A stretch of DNA of 64,000 nt from Cyanidiococcus yangmingshanensis (Eukaryota; Rhodophyta; Bangiophyceae; Cyanidiales; Cyanidiaceae): the NCBI GenBank assembly GCA_013995675.1, contig VWRR01000004.1:620001-684000 (forward strand), in the 5' to 3' direction. A program made the translations under genes and the position numbers. This document shows, piece by piece, positions 43,242 to 53,757 of this stretch; within the stretch, counting starts at the first letter, position 1, and each line of letters opens with the position of its first letter. Under the pieces are notes generated by a model, which was not told where the DNA came from, did not search any database, and saw only the letters and a program-made list of their open reading frames with translations.

Positions 43242-44805
43242 ATGGAGGATAAACTGTTCGAAGGGACCGAGTCGCTGGTAACCCCGGCCTATGTGCGCGT
43301 GGCCCGAGCAGCACGTCGTTCTCGAACAGCCCAGTTTCGCCAACTGCTCACCCAGCGGCGTCTACCGCGTCAAGGACTAGACCAGCACACCATACGGCTT
43401 CTGCTGGACGAGCTCTCTGGTCTGGATGCCAACCAGTTCCTCGGCCAGGCCAATGTCGGGGAGCGCGAAGGTCGCCTCTACAGTGAACTTGTTCGGGTGC
43501 GGCATTTCGGTATGGCTCACGGCATGGGTCGTGCCGGTGACCTGGCCGCCTCGCAGCCCAAAGCCTGCGGTGCCTCTCTCCTGGTGCGTCTGTGTACGGC
43601 GTTGCTGCTCGACGCGCTCCATCTCGCCGGTTTCGCGAGCTGTCGGCATGTGGCGCTGCTTCCCGTCGCCACCGGTATGGCCATAACGCTGTGTCTGCTG
43701 GCGCTGCGCCAACAGCGACCCTCAGCAGACCGTGTCCTTTGGATTCGCATTGATCAGAAAGCCTGCCTCAAATGTATTTGTGCTGCTGGCTACCTCATCG
43801 AGGTTCTGGAGAATAAGATCGTCGGCGACCAAGTCGTCACGGATGTGGAGGCGCTCAAACGTCGTCTGGAGGAGTCTGATCCCAGTCGATATGCAGCGGT
43901 GATCAGCACCACGTCGTGTTTCGCGCCGCGTGCGCCCGACCAGGTCGTCTCGGTAGCGCAACAGTGCCAGCGTTACGGCGTGCCGCATCTAGTGAATCAC
44001 GCGTATGGTGTTCAGAGTCGTCGTTGCAACGGCCTGGTCTGTGCAGCGAGTCGTCTGGGTCGCGTCGATGCCGTCATCTTCTCGTTCGACAAGAATTTTA
44101 TGGTGCCGGTAGGTGGCGCTGGCGTCGCGGCAGCAACACCTATACTCATCGATGCCCTGCAAGTGCTGTATCCGGGGCGAGCTTCAGTCGCGCCTGTTGT
44201 CGACCTCTTCATCACCTTGCTCCAACTTGGTCGCGAGGGCTTTACAGCGCTTTTGAACGAGCGTGAGGAGCGCTTTGTTCAGTTCAAGGAGCGTCTCGCA
44301 CCCATTCTCGAAAAGCATGGCGAGCGATTGCTGCATACGCCAGAGAACCCTATTTCCTTTGCGGTGAGCCTCCGGGACACCATGGTGCGATTCGGTGTCG
44401 AACCGAGCGCCATTGGGAGTATGCTGTATGCGCGACGCTGCTCAGGGCCTCGCGCTGTGCTCGGCACTGAACGACGCCAAGTGCAGGGCGTTGTCCTCGC
44501 ATGGCTACGGCGCCCATATCGCCGACTACCCGACACCGTACCTCAACCTGGCAGCCGCAATTGGCATCCAAGCGCACGACATCACACGGTTCTGTCGACG
44601 ACTCGACCACGTACTAGAGACCGTTCGCCGACGACAGGACATCGCTGGTCAGCGCGGTGGCGGCACACCGAGTCGATCCAGATCGGCGATCAGGCGAGAG
44701 AGATCAATCAGACCCCGAATACGTGCACCAACACGCCCATCCTTGCGAATAATAAACGTGAAATTTCCATCCGGCTGTACATTCGCGGCTTGTGCGCACT
44801 CTTGA
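43242..44805 (+). CDS. SEPSECS: O-phosphoseryl-tRNA(Sec) selenium transferase (SepSecS) with a frame break
   Basis: PLP enzyme that converts phosphoseryl-tRNA(Sec) to selenocysteinyl-tRNA(Sec), the last step of selenocysteine synthesis in eukaryotes. From ATG 43242: GRLYSELVRVRHFGMAHGMG, LLPVATGMAITLCLLALRQ, the PLP lysine in SFDKNFMVPVGGAG (residue 284, the same number as in the human enzyme) and ENPISFAVSL with GSMLYARRCSGPRAV. After GVVLA the conserved end continues one base on as GYGAHIADYPTPYLNLAAAI, placing the step at or within about two codons of GCA 44499-44501 followed by T. The downstream frame runs to 44805, further than the family normally extends, and overlaps the antisense LPA1/REP27 gene by about 157 bp. 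The real end may be earlier if another frame step exists. Confidence 0.94.
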
Positions 44806-45892
44806 CGAACCCAGGCCAGCCATTCCTGCTGATTTGCTGGAGTTGCAATCCAGAAGGCTTGCGCTCGTAGGCGAGCAGCATCGAGCGCTGCGAGCCATTC
44901 GTCTACTGCACTTGTGCGGGTGATCGTCTCTTCTGCGAGTCGGTCCTTTGGATGTGAGCGAGCAGCGATGAGCGCTGCGCATCTCGAACAACTGGCACCC
45001 AGGCAACATGTCGGCGAATAAGTGTCTCCGAGAGGGGATCCGCCTGCAGGAGCCAGGCTCGCGCAGTCTGCACATCCGAGACGGTTATCACAACCCGGTA
45101 TCGGCCGCGCAAAGAGGCGAGCGGGAAGCGATGGCCTGGTTCCGGCTGCGACTCCAGCATCAATGCTGCCAAACGCGCTCCCTGCTGCATACGCTCCAGT
45201 CGCCGCACTGCAGCGACCTCATCCCAGCGATAGAGCGCAGCACAGACTGAGCCACCAGTCAGGTCGATACCGAGGTTGCGCACTGCCTGCCACCAGCTGT
45301 CGGTTCCAGCGGCTTGTCCTGACAGGGCCAAGAGTGTACTCAGCGCGATCACACTAGCGACGGCTGCACTTGCGATACCGCCTGCGTAGAGAAACTGGCG
45401 CGCCTTGCGAAAGGGTGCCTCGGCCTCCTCTCGCAGCCGCGCTCGCTGCGCAAGACTCAGTTCTGCACTGGCTGGTGGCTCGCGAATCGTGCGTGATTCA
45501 CGGAGCAGGGGCTGCGGATAGTCGCCTCTGGACCTCGTTCCAGGCTGGTTCGTTCCGGTGCAGCCAGTTAGTTCGCTGAGCGAGGCGTATCGGCTCCGTC
45601 CCTTTGCCGCTGACAGTGTTGCCGCTGGCCAGCTCCAGCCGAATACAACCCAGCTGGGCGCATGTTTCTGAAGTGCTCCCGTCTGAGACCCTCTCCACGA
45701 GACGACCGAGGGTTGCGATTGCAATAGCCAAGTTGAGAATGAGGGTATGGTTCGATCTTGGCGTCCCCGCGAGAACATGAGCACGAACCTGTCGAGAACG
45801 TGTTGCGCTGGACAATTCGCGGCCGCCAGAGCGCATCGGTAGCAGCGTCTCAACAGGTCAAACAGACTCGCGACAGCAACGACTATCATCAT
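44649..45892 (-). CDS. plastid LPA1/REP27-domain (DUF3493) protein with a frame break
   Basis: Member of the cyanobacterial and plastid family related to LPA1/REP27, which helps assemble or repair photosystem II; here without the TPR part. The domain begins RLREEAEAPFRKARQFLYAG and continues with two membrane-compatible stretches (ASAAVASVIALSTLLALSG and the NLGIDLTGGSVCAALY region). LRGRYRVVITVSDVQTARAW and a VPVV block follow. The C-terminal part is a different frame with clear family residues: VDEWLAALDAARLRAQ, EWLAWVRQE, then PDGNFTFIIRKDGRVGARIR, ending at 44649. The net step (about 44940-44971) is -1, or two +1 steps at TCA 44971 and ACA 44955. The 140-residue N-terminal extension may be a plastid transit region. 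ATG 45892 lies inside the 94-bp repeat, and 45778 is an alternative start. Confidence 0.68.
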
Positions 45893-46120
45893 GATTCGTA
45901 TCCTTAACGAGTATTAATATGATACGAATCAGCGTGATGATGAGTCACGAATGGTGGCAGACTCGCCACTTGTCTTCTATCATCATGATTCGTATCCTTA
46001 ACGAATATTATTATGATACGAATCAGCGTGATGATGAGTCACGAATGGTGGCAGACTCGCCACTTGGCTTCTATCATCATGACTTGGATCCTTAACGAAT
46101 ATTACTATGATTCCGATCCG
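45883..46120. repeat. 94-bp tandem repeat (2.5 copies) with internal inverted repeats
   Basis: Copy 1 is 45883-45976, copy 2 is 45977-46070 and a degenerate partial copy runs to about 46120. Copies 1 and 2 differ at only a few bases. Each holds the inverted pair GATTCGTATC and GATACGAATC (45893-45902 with 45921-45930; 45987-45996 with 46015-46024), extended outward by TCATCA and TGATGA. Each also holds a second hairpin, GTGGC then GCCAC with a six-base loop. The array fills the space between the divergent LPA1/REP27 and UBC12 genes. Confidence 0.93.
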
Positions 46121-46255
46121 TCGCTGAGGATCGCTTCCACCACTGAGCAATCCTCCGGCCGGAAAAATTCGCTTTTCTTCGAATGCTTCGCGATCATCCA
46201 TCACGATTGTTCCTACGTTTACGCTCGTGTTCAGAACACCGAAACTGCTCGTCGA

Positions 46256-46837
46256 ATGCTTCGTCTGGCTGCCTGGAAACAGACAAAAGAGGCGAGCACT
46301 GAAGATTCAGTCCGAAACCAGTCTGGACCAGTGTCGAGCACAGGACAGCCGGTGCTAACCAGCGCGACGTTGTCCTCACCCGAGACGCTGCACTGGGTCA
46401 GTCAACAGCGGCTGCAGTACGACTTGACGGAGCTCGAATCTGCGGTTCCAGAAATCGAGCTTTCCTTCCCAAACGCAGCAGATATATCGTGTTTTGAGGT
46501 CACGTTGCGTGCGTCGGAGGGCTGGTACCAAGGCGTCTGCTTCCGGTTTGCGTTCGCGGTGCCGCAGACGTATCCGTTCCGACCGCCCCAGGTCCGGTGT
46601 CTGAACCCCGTGTGGCACCCCAACCTAGATGAGCACGGTGCGGTTTGTCTGAATATTCTCCGGGAAGATTGGAAGCCAGTGTTTACGCTCTCCTCGATCA
46701 TTTACGGTCTCCTGCATCTGCTCCTAGAGCCGAGCCCGGATGACGCCCTCAATATGGCTGCAGCAGCGATGATGGTTGCGGACCCCGCTGCCTTTGCTGC
46801 CCGTATTCGCCAGCAAGTACGAGAGCGCTCTCCGTAA
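46256..46837 (+). CDS. UBE2M: NEDD8-conjugating enzyme UBC12
   Basis: E2 enzyme that transfers NEDD8/RUB to cullins and so activates cullin-RING ubiquitin ligases. The catalytic block GAVCLNILREDWKPVFTLSS with Cys at about residue 131 is diagnostic for UBC12, as are VWHPNLDEHG before it and SIIYGLLHLLLEPSPDDALN after it. The start was chosen at 46256 because the resulting N-terminus, MLRLAAWKQTKEAS, has the UBC12 form (a short hydrophobic MIKL-like stretch then K and Q) that docks into the NEDD8 E1. The same frame is open upstream to an ATG at 46013, but that stretch is translated tandem repeat and is not protein-like. The frame is intact. It is divergent from the LPA1/REP27 gene. Confidence 0.95.
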   Translation: MLRLAAWKQTKEASTEDSVRNQSGPVSSTGQPVLTSATLSSPETLHWVSQQRLQYDLTELESAVPEIELSFPNAADISCFEVTLRASEGWYQGVCFRFAFAVPQTYPFRPPQVRCLNPVWHPNLDEHGAVCLNILREDWKPVFTLSSIIYGLLHLLLEPSPDDALNMAAAAMMVADPAAFAARIRQQVRERSP

Positions 46838-47077
46838 CGAGACGAAGCACTGTAGGGAGATGCTCTTTTCAAACCGACTCGAGCGCAGCGCTGGCCTCGC
46901 CGGTGCGCATGCACGCCCCGCATATGCGTTAGGTGAGCACAAAGAATGCTGTTGTGCAAGCACGATCATCGTTCTTGAGCATGCACAAGCCGTCTAGTAC
47001 ATCGAGATACTCGACAGTGTCCAGACTCCATGCGCCTATCGGCGAACGTACACCCGCTAGGGCCCGTCTACCTCGGA

Positions 47078-48679
47078 TCATGACGCCGTTGCGCGCTCCG
47101 TCAGCCTTCTCCGCAGGAATGTGTCCAGGGCCAGCGGCTGATCCGTTGCATCCAGCAGCCACTCCAGGTGGTACTCTCTTGTGTATCGGCACAAAAACCA
47201 TGTCTCCGACGCAGCATCCAGGAATGGCGTAGCGTGCTCGACGCGTGCATGCTTCAAACCTTGAACTGATCCTGCAAGCGAGCCTGTGCTGCCTGTACTA
47301 TCCACATCATGATTCAACCAGGAGAGATGCGGGAAATGCTTCTCGTCATTACTTGCGCATGCGTGTACGCTGTTATCCACCTGGTCGTCGTGCGTCTCTC
47401 TGGGCATTCGTTCGAAACGAGGACAGCCCTGGCGTTTCCACGGCATCCATCTATACTCCTCATCGAACCGTATATGACGAAGAACAAAAAGAGAGCGCGG
47501 CTCAAGAATAGTTCCTAATTGACTCCATATAAGCTCTTGCAGCTCAGACCACGATGGGCTATCGAAACGTAGACTGAACATCCACATACGCAGAAGGAGC
47601 AGCACTCGAAAAAGCGGGTCCATTTCCAGATGAAGACACAGTGCTGGATCAAGGGCACCCATTGCACAGGCCTCAGTCCAGCCGTAAGTCTGGATAAGCG
47701 ACTTGCTCGCCACGCACCAAGTGCGCACACATCTGCGCCTGAAAGTATCCACTTTGTCGTCATCGTTCTCGGTGCCTTCATGGACGAGAAAAGCCCTATA
47801 CAGCTGCAGAGCCTGCGACTCATCGATGCTGGCGCCAGTTGCGAGCAACCGTAGCAAAGACCAAAACGTCGATAGCGATCGAGGTCCAATCGAGATCTGC
47901 GCTTCAACAGGTCGCTCTAATTCGGACCCAAGCTCGACTTCCGGACCAAGTCGGGTCCTAGATCCGCTCGATGATACGACCTTAGGAGTGTTTGCAACCT
48001 TATTTGCCCTCCTCGATGTCGTCGCTGCAGAGCTCGCCTCTGCTGCGTCTGCATCCGGTGATGCCGCATTGCCGGATAGGATTATGCGAGGCGCCTGATT
48101 CGAGTGCGCAACCATAGCGTATTCATTTCTACGAGCGAGCTGCAACCAGTACCACCAACGTCCTTCGCAGGCATGAGACCCGCGAAGATTCACGTGTGAG
48201 CGATCATCGACTGGTAGCACAGCACTCAGGAGCCGCATAGCTCGCGCCCGCGTTCTCCAGTCACGCGTACACGAAGTACGAGCCATGATGCCCTGCCAAA
48301 CAGCACGAAGAAGCGCGAGGCCTTCCCGCGGCGTCACCAGGCCATCAGGTCGCTCCGAAACAAGCCGCTCGATTGCCGTCAAAGTGTTTGACAAGCTTGA
48401 CGGCCCTTCACTCGTGACGCTTGCCCACTCAAGTTGCTCTTCAAGTCGCTCCAGTTCGCTGTTCTCTACCGCCGCCTCTACCTGCAAGGACAAGAAGCTT
48501 GATCCGTGTCCAACTTGAGGTTCGTCTCGCTTGCTCGCCGATGAGGCGAGCTTTTCCTTCAGATCAGCAGCTACAGTTCCCTGTCGTTGTCGTTTCCGTT
48601 GCGTGCTCGGAGATGTGGAGCGCAGTCGCCCCGCGGTGTCCTCCTCAACCTCCGCATCTCTTACAGGTGAGAACTTCAT
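47078..48679 (-). CDS. THOC1: THO complex subunit 1 (THOC1/HPR1)-like protein
   Basis: Subunit of the nuclear THO/TREX complex that couples transcription to mRNA export. The 533-residue product starts at ATG 48679 (MKFSPVRDAEVEE); the open frame begins upstream at a TTG. THOC1 landmarks appear in order: RSLSTFWSLLRLL for the FWSLQ segment, LCLHLEMDPLFRVLLLLRMW for the segment with FRRHILLQ, and EEYRWMPWKRQGCPRFERM for the highly characteristic W-x2-WK-x-EGCPSF. A Glu/Ser-rich N-terminus with an arginine- and lysine-rich patch (STQRKRQRQG) precedes the conserved core. The C-terminal death-like domain of animal THOC1 is not visible. Overall similarity is modest, so the call rests mainly on the order of these blocks. 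Divergent from the Dim1 gene. Confidence 0.65.
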   Translation of the reverse strand: MKFSPVRDAEVEEDTAGRLRSTSPSTQRKRQRQGTVAADLKEKLASSASKRDEPQVGHGSSFLSLQVEAAVENSELERLEEQLEWASVTSEGPSSLSNTLTAIERLVSERPDGLVTPREGLALLRAVWQGIMARTSCTRDWRTRARAMRLLSAVLPVDDRSHVNLRGSHACEGRWWYWLQLARRNEYAMVAHSNQAPRIILSGNAASPDADAAEASSAATTSRRANKVANTPKVVSSSGSRTRLGPEVELGSELERPVEAQISIGPRSLSTFWSLLRLLATGASIDESQALQLYRAFLVHEGTENDDDKVDTFRRRCVRTWCVASKSLIQTYGWTEACAMGALDPALCLHLEMDPLFRVLLLLRMWMFSLRFDSPSWSELQELIWSQLGTILEPRSLFVLRHIRFDEEYRWMPWKRQGCPRFERMPRETHDDQVDNSVHACASNDEKHFPHLSWLNHDVDSTGSTGSLAGSVQGLKHARVEHATPFLDAASETWFLCRYTREYHLEWLLDATDQPLALDTFLRRRLTERATAS

Positions 48680-48872
48680 GTCACCTGATTCAAACCTGTT
48701 TGACAGAGACTCCACTCGTTCCAAAAAGATGACCAGACGACTTGTTCATAGGTTTTCAGTGACGCGTGGGCGTAGAGCGTTTGACCAAGTTGAATCATCA
48801 GGCTGAGCGTTCCTCTGGGTGCCTCTCCGCTGCGTCGTTCTACACTTGGCGAGCCTCTTCCCGAAGCCATAA

Positions 48873-50765
<1,893 letters not shown>

Positions 50766-52920
50766 ATGCGGAACAGGCCGCATGCTCTTGTGGCTGGCGC
50801 TAGAACCTTTAGGTCGTGCAGTCAGGCGGGGTTGTTCTCTATGAGACACTCAACCTCAACCGAACTACCAGCGTGGAGACATAAAAAGGAAATCATTGAG
50901 GCTGTACAGGCGAATACGGTCGTGCTGTTGATCGGAACAACAGGTTGCGGGAAGACGACCCTGGTACCTCGTTTTCTCGACGAGCACGGCTTTGGTCCGG
51001 TGGCGGTTGCACAACCACGTCGTCTGGCTGCCATCTCAGGTCGCTAGACGGGTCAGTCAAGAGTTGTCTTGTCGTTTAGGCACGCGTGTAGGGTACGCAG
51101 TCCGTTTTGATGACTGCTCAGATCCGAAAAAAACTCGTCTACGGTACGCGACGAGCGGCGTTCTCCTACGAGAAGCGATCGGTGACCCGCTCTTTCTACG
51201 ATATGGCGCCCTGGTCATTGATGAAGTACACGAGCGTCTCGTGCAGACGGATATCCTGATTGCTGTGGCTCGTCGGACGCTGGAGCGACGTCGACGGAAC
51301 TTGTCGACGCCCCATGACTCGTTCCGACTCGTGCTCATGTCAGCAGCCGTCGATGTGGATAGCTTTATTCGCTACTTTAAGGAGGCGGACATTGGTTCGG
51401 TCACAACCTGTGCAATCGCTGGCAACCTTCATCCCGTGGATGTCTTGTACACAGCGCAGCATTGTACAGAACATCTAGACGCTGCCCTGAACCTCGTTAT
51501 TCAGCTACACGTGCACCTAGAACATGCTCCCGGTGATATACTGGTCTTTCTCACCGGCCAAGAGGATATTGAGCTGGCTATTCGGCTGTTGCCTGAGCGC
51601 CTTCGTAGACGGGGTTTGTCGACGGCAACGTTGTATGCCGTCCCGCTGTACGCGACGTTGCCACCAGCGCAACAGATAACGGCGATCGACCAAAGCCGTC
51701 CACAAGTAAGCGGCTCGGTTGTTCCGCGCAAGGTGATCTTCGCCACCAATGTTGCGGAAACATCGCTGACGATTCCCGGTGTGCGCTTTGTGATCGATCC
51801 AGGTCTGAGCAAGCAGCGTATGATTGTACCGGCGCTTGATGCTGATGTACTGCAGGTCCGTCCGATCAGTAGGGCACAAGCTTTGCAACGAGCGGGTCGT
51901 GCAGGGCGACAAGTCGGCGGCGGCATATGCATCCGCCTCTACCCCGAGACAGAGTGGGCCAACCTTGAGCCGTATCCAACACCGGAAATCTGTCGATGTG
52001 ATCTGGCGAGTACGATACTGCAGCTGTATGCCATGGGCTTGACTAGGCCATGGGCATTGCCGCTCCTGAATAGGCCTTCCCGATCAAATTATGAGCGAGC
52101 GCTCGTGCACCTCCACGAGCTACAAGCATTGGATGACGACCTTCGACTTGACCCTGTTTTCGGTCGTCAATTAGCTGGTCTGCCGCTGGAGCCCATGGAA
52201 GCACGTATGGTCCTCGTTGCAAAAGCGCTTGGTGATTCCACCGTACTCGCTCGAATCGTCGAGATTGCAGCCATGCTCAGCACCGATGTCTCGAGTAGTG
52301 GACTGATTGTCGTATTGCCGGGAGAGCGTCGTCTGGATGTGCAGCGCCAGTGGCAGCAGCAGTTTGCGGAACGCCGAGCCGGTGACCTCGTGACCTGGGG
52401 ACGCGTCCTTCAGCAGTATCTCAAGCAGTCACCATCACAACGCAAGCGCTGGTGTGGACAGTATCACGTCAATGAGCGTCTCTTGGGCGCCGCCGCGAGC
52501 GCCTATACACAGCTCATGCAGCATCTCAATCACGGATCAATATATGCACAGGTAGCACCCAAACTGAAGACGCTCATCTTGCAGATCCTCGATACACTAC
52601 CTCCGGATCTTGGCTCTGCTGAGCGATCAATGCAACTCGTCCAAAGATGCATATGCGCTGGATTCTTTCGACAAGCGGCCTGCCGAGAGGGCCAACGAAC
52701 CTATCGAGTGATCCGAAGCGGCCACCGGCCAGTTGCACTCCACCCGACTTCAGTGTTCGTGGATGCTGTATGCCCAGAATGGGTCATCTTTCGCGATTTT
52801 ATATGTACGAGCAAAGCCTACCTGCGAGGCGTCACTGCTTGTGAGCCGTTGTGGTTGCAGACATGCCGTCACGCAGACACACCGACAACGATTGCACCAG
52901 AAACCGCTGCAACTGATTAA
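50766..52920 (+). CDS. DEAH-box RNA helicase (DHX33/DHX40-like) with a frame break
   Basis: NTP-dependent RNA helicase of the Prp2/Prp22 superfamily. Motif order: ELPAWRHKKEIIEAV, motif I GTTGCGKTTLVPRFL, Ia QPRRLAAIS, DEVH in LVIDEVHERLVQTD, motif III with SAA instead of SAT, DILVFLTGQEDIELAIRLL, FATNVAETSLTIPGVRFVID, motif VI QRAGRAGRQ, and the winged-helix and OB parts ending at 52920. The 5' frame stops at 51047, and the rest is one base on. The junction is fixed by homology: AAIS is followed without gap or insert by VARRVSQE, so exactly one base is extra, one of the two G after TCA (51036-51038). Alternative starts are 50766 and 50841. The subfamily cannot be fixed by eye. The stop is 19 bp from that of MoaE, which is convergent. 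Confidence 0.93.
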
Positions 52921-52939
52921 CGAACCGGAACGGTTCTAT

Positions 52940-53561
52940 TTACGGCGACGATGGAGGTTGCTTCAAAGGCGTCGCGATCGATAACGTCGCCAGGTCCTGT
53001 TTCCATATGGGCACAGAGCGCTTTAAGGCCTCTACGGCAGTCTGAACGTCGTGAACAGTTGGGCCCGCAACGTGCACCGAAATCGAACCGACGGGCACTG
53101 CTCCAGAACCGGTGTGTATAAAAATCCCCAAATGATGTTCTGCCGCTAGTCGACGCATATAACGAAGCGCCATGGCTGCATAGCTTTCGTAGACCAGAGC
53201 TGAGACGACTTGGCCGGAGGCGAGCCGATCGTTCCGCACGAGGCCGGTAAACGTCACAGTACACGCTTGCGTCTCCGCCACATACCAATGAGGCACCGGA
53301 CCTTCCACAAGGGCAATTATAGGCGGATTACGACTACCAGTTTCTGGTGCGGCCCCGTTCCGAATGCTTCCGTCAACAGCCTCTGTTCGCTGGCTAGACG
53401 CCTGCCTCAGGAGGGACCACGCCTCCTCGCGATGACCCGTTGCGACAACGATTCGCTCCTCGCCAACAGAACAGGTAATCACTGCACCTACTTCCGGACT
53501 TGATACCTTGTTGATCACTTCATCGAGTCCAACCTGATGACGGCAGCCTACGAACCGTCAT
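52940..53561 (-). CDS. CNX6: molybdopterin synthase large subunit (MoaE/MOCS2B/CNX6)
   Basis: Catalytic subunit that inserts sulfur into precursor Z to make molybdopterin. MoaE features are TVTFTGLVRND, ALVYESYAAMALRYM, IFIHTGSGAVPVGSISVHV and the C-terminal ALKRSVPIWKQ, which holds the catalytic lysines. Two usually conserved HR dipeptides are replaced (HTGSG, TVHDV). The N-terminal part contains DEVINKVSSPEVGAVITCS, itself similar to the beginning of MoaE, followed by a 60-residue insert before a second similar stretch. The main frame has no ATG before the domain; it opens after a stop at about 53560 and has only a GTG at 53518. An ATG at 53561 in the next frame gives MTVRRLPSS, and a +1 step at TCA 53537-53535 followed by G leads into VGLDEVINKV. 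The start is therefore inferred. Confidence 0.82.
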
Positions 53562-53757
53562 CAGTAGCAGGAGGAGCACGTCCGTCCAAGGTGTTGCCAT
53601 TCGCCATTCCGCGAGGCGGACTCGGTCGCGTCCTTGACTCGTTCTCAACTGAGCCGTTTGCTTTGTCGTGTTGGTCCTATGCGGAGACCTTTCCTTTCGT
53701 TTGAGCAGGTGGATCCTGCTTAACAGAAGTTTTAAAGTTTGATTTCTTGTTTTCGGT

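Noticed and set aside
46013-46255. Upstream extension of UBC12 to ATG 46013
   Set aside because: The extra residues are translated from the 94-bp repeat, while 46256 gives the family N-terminus.
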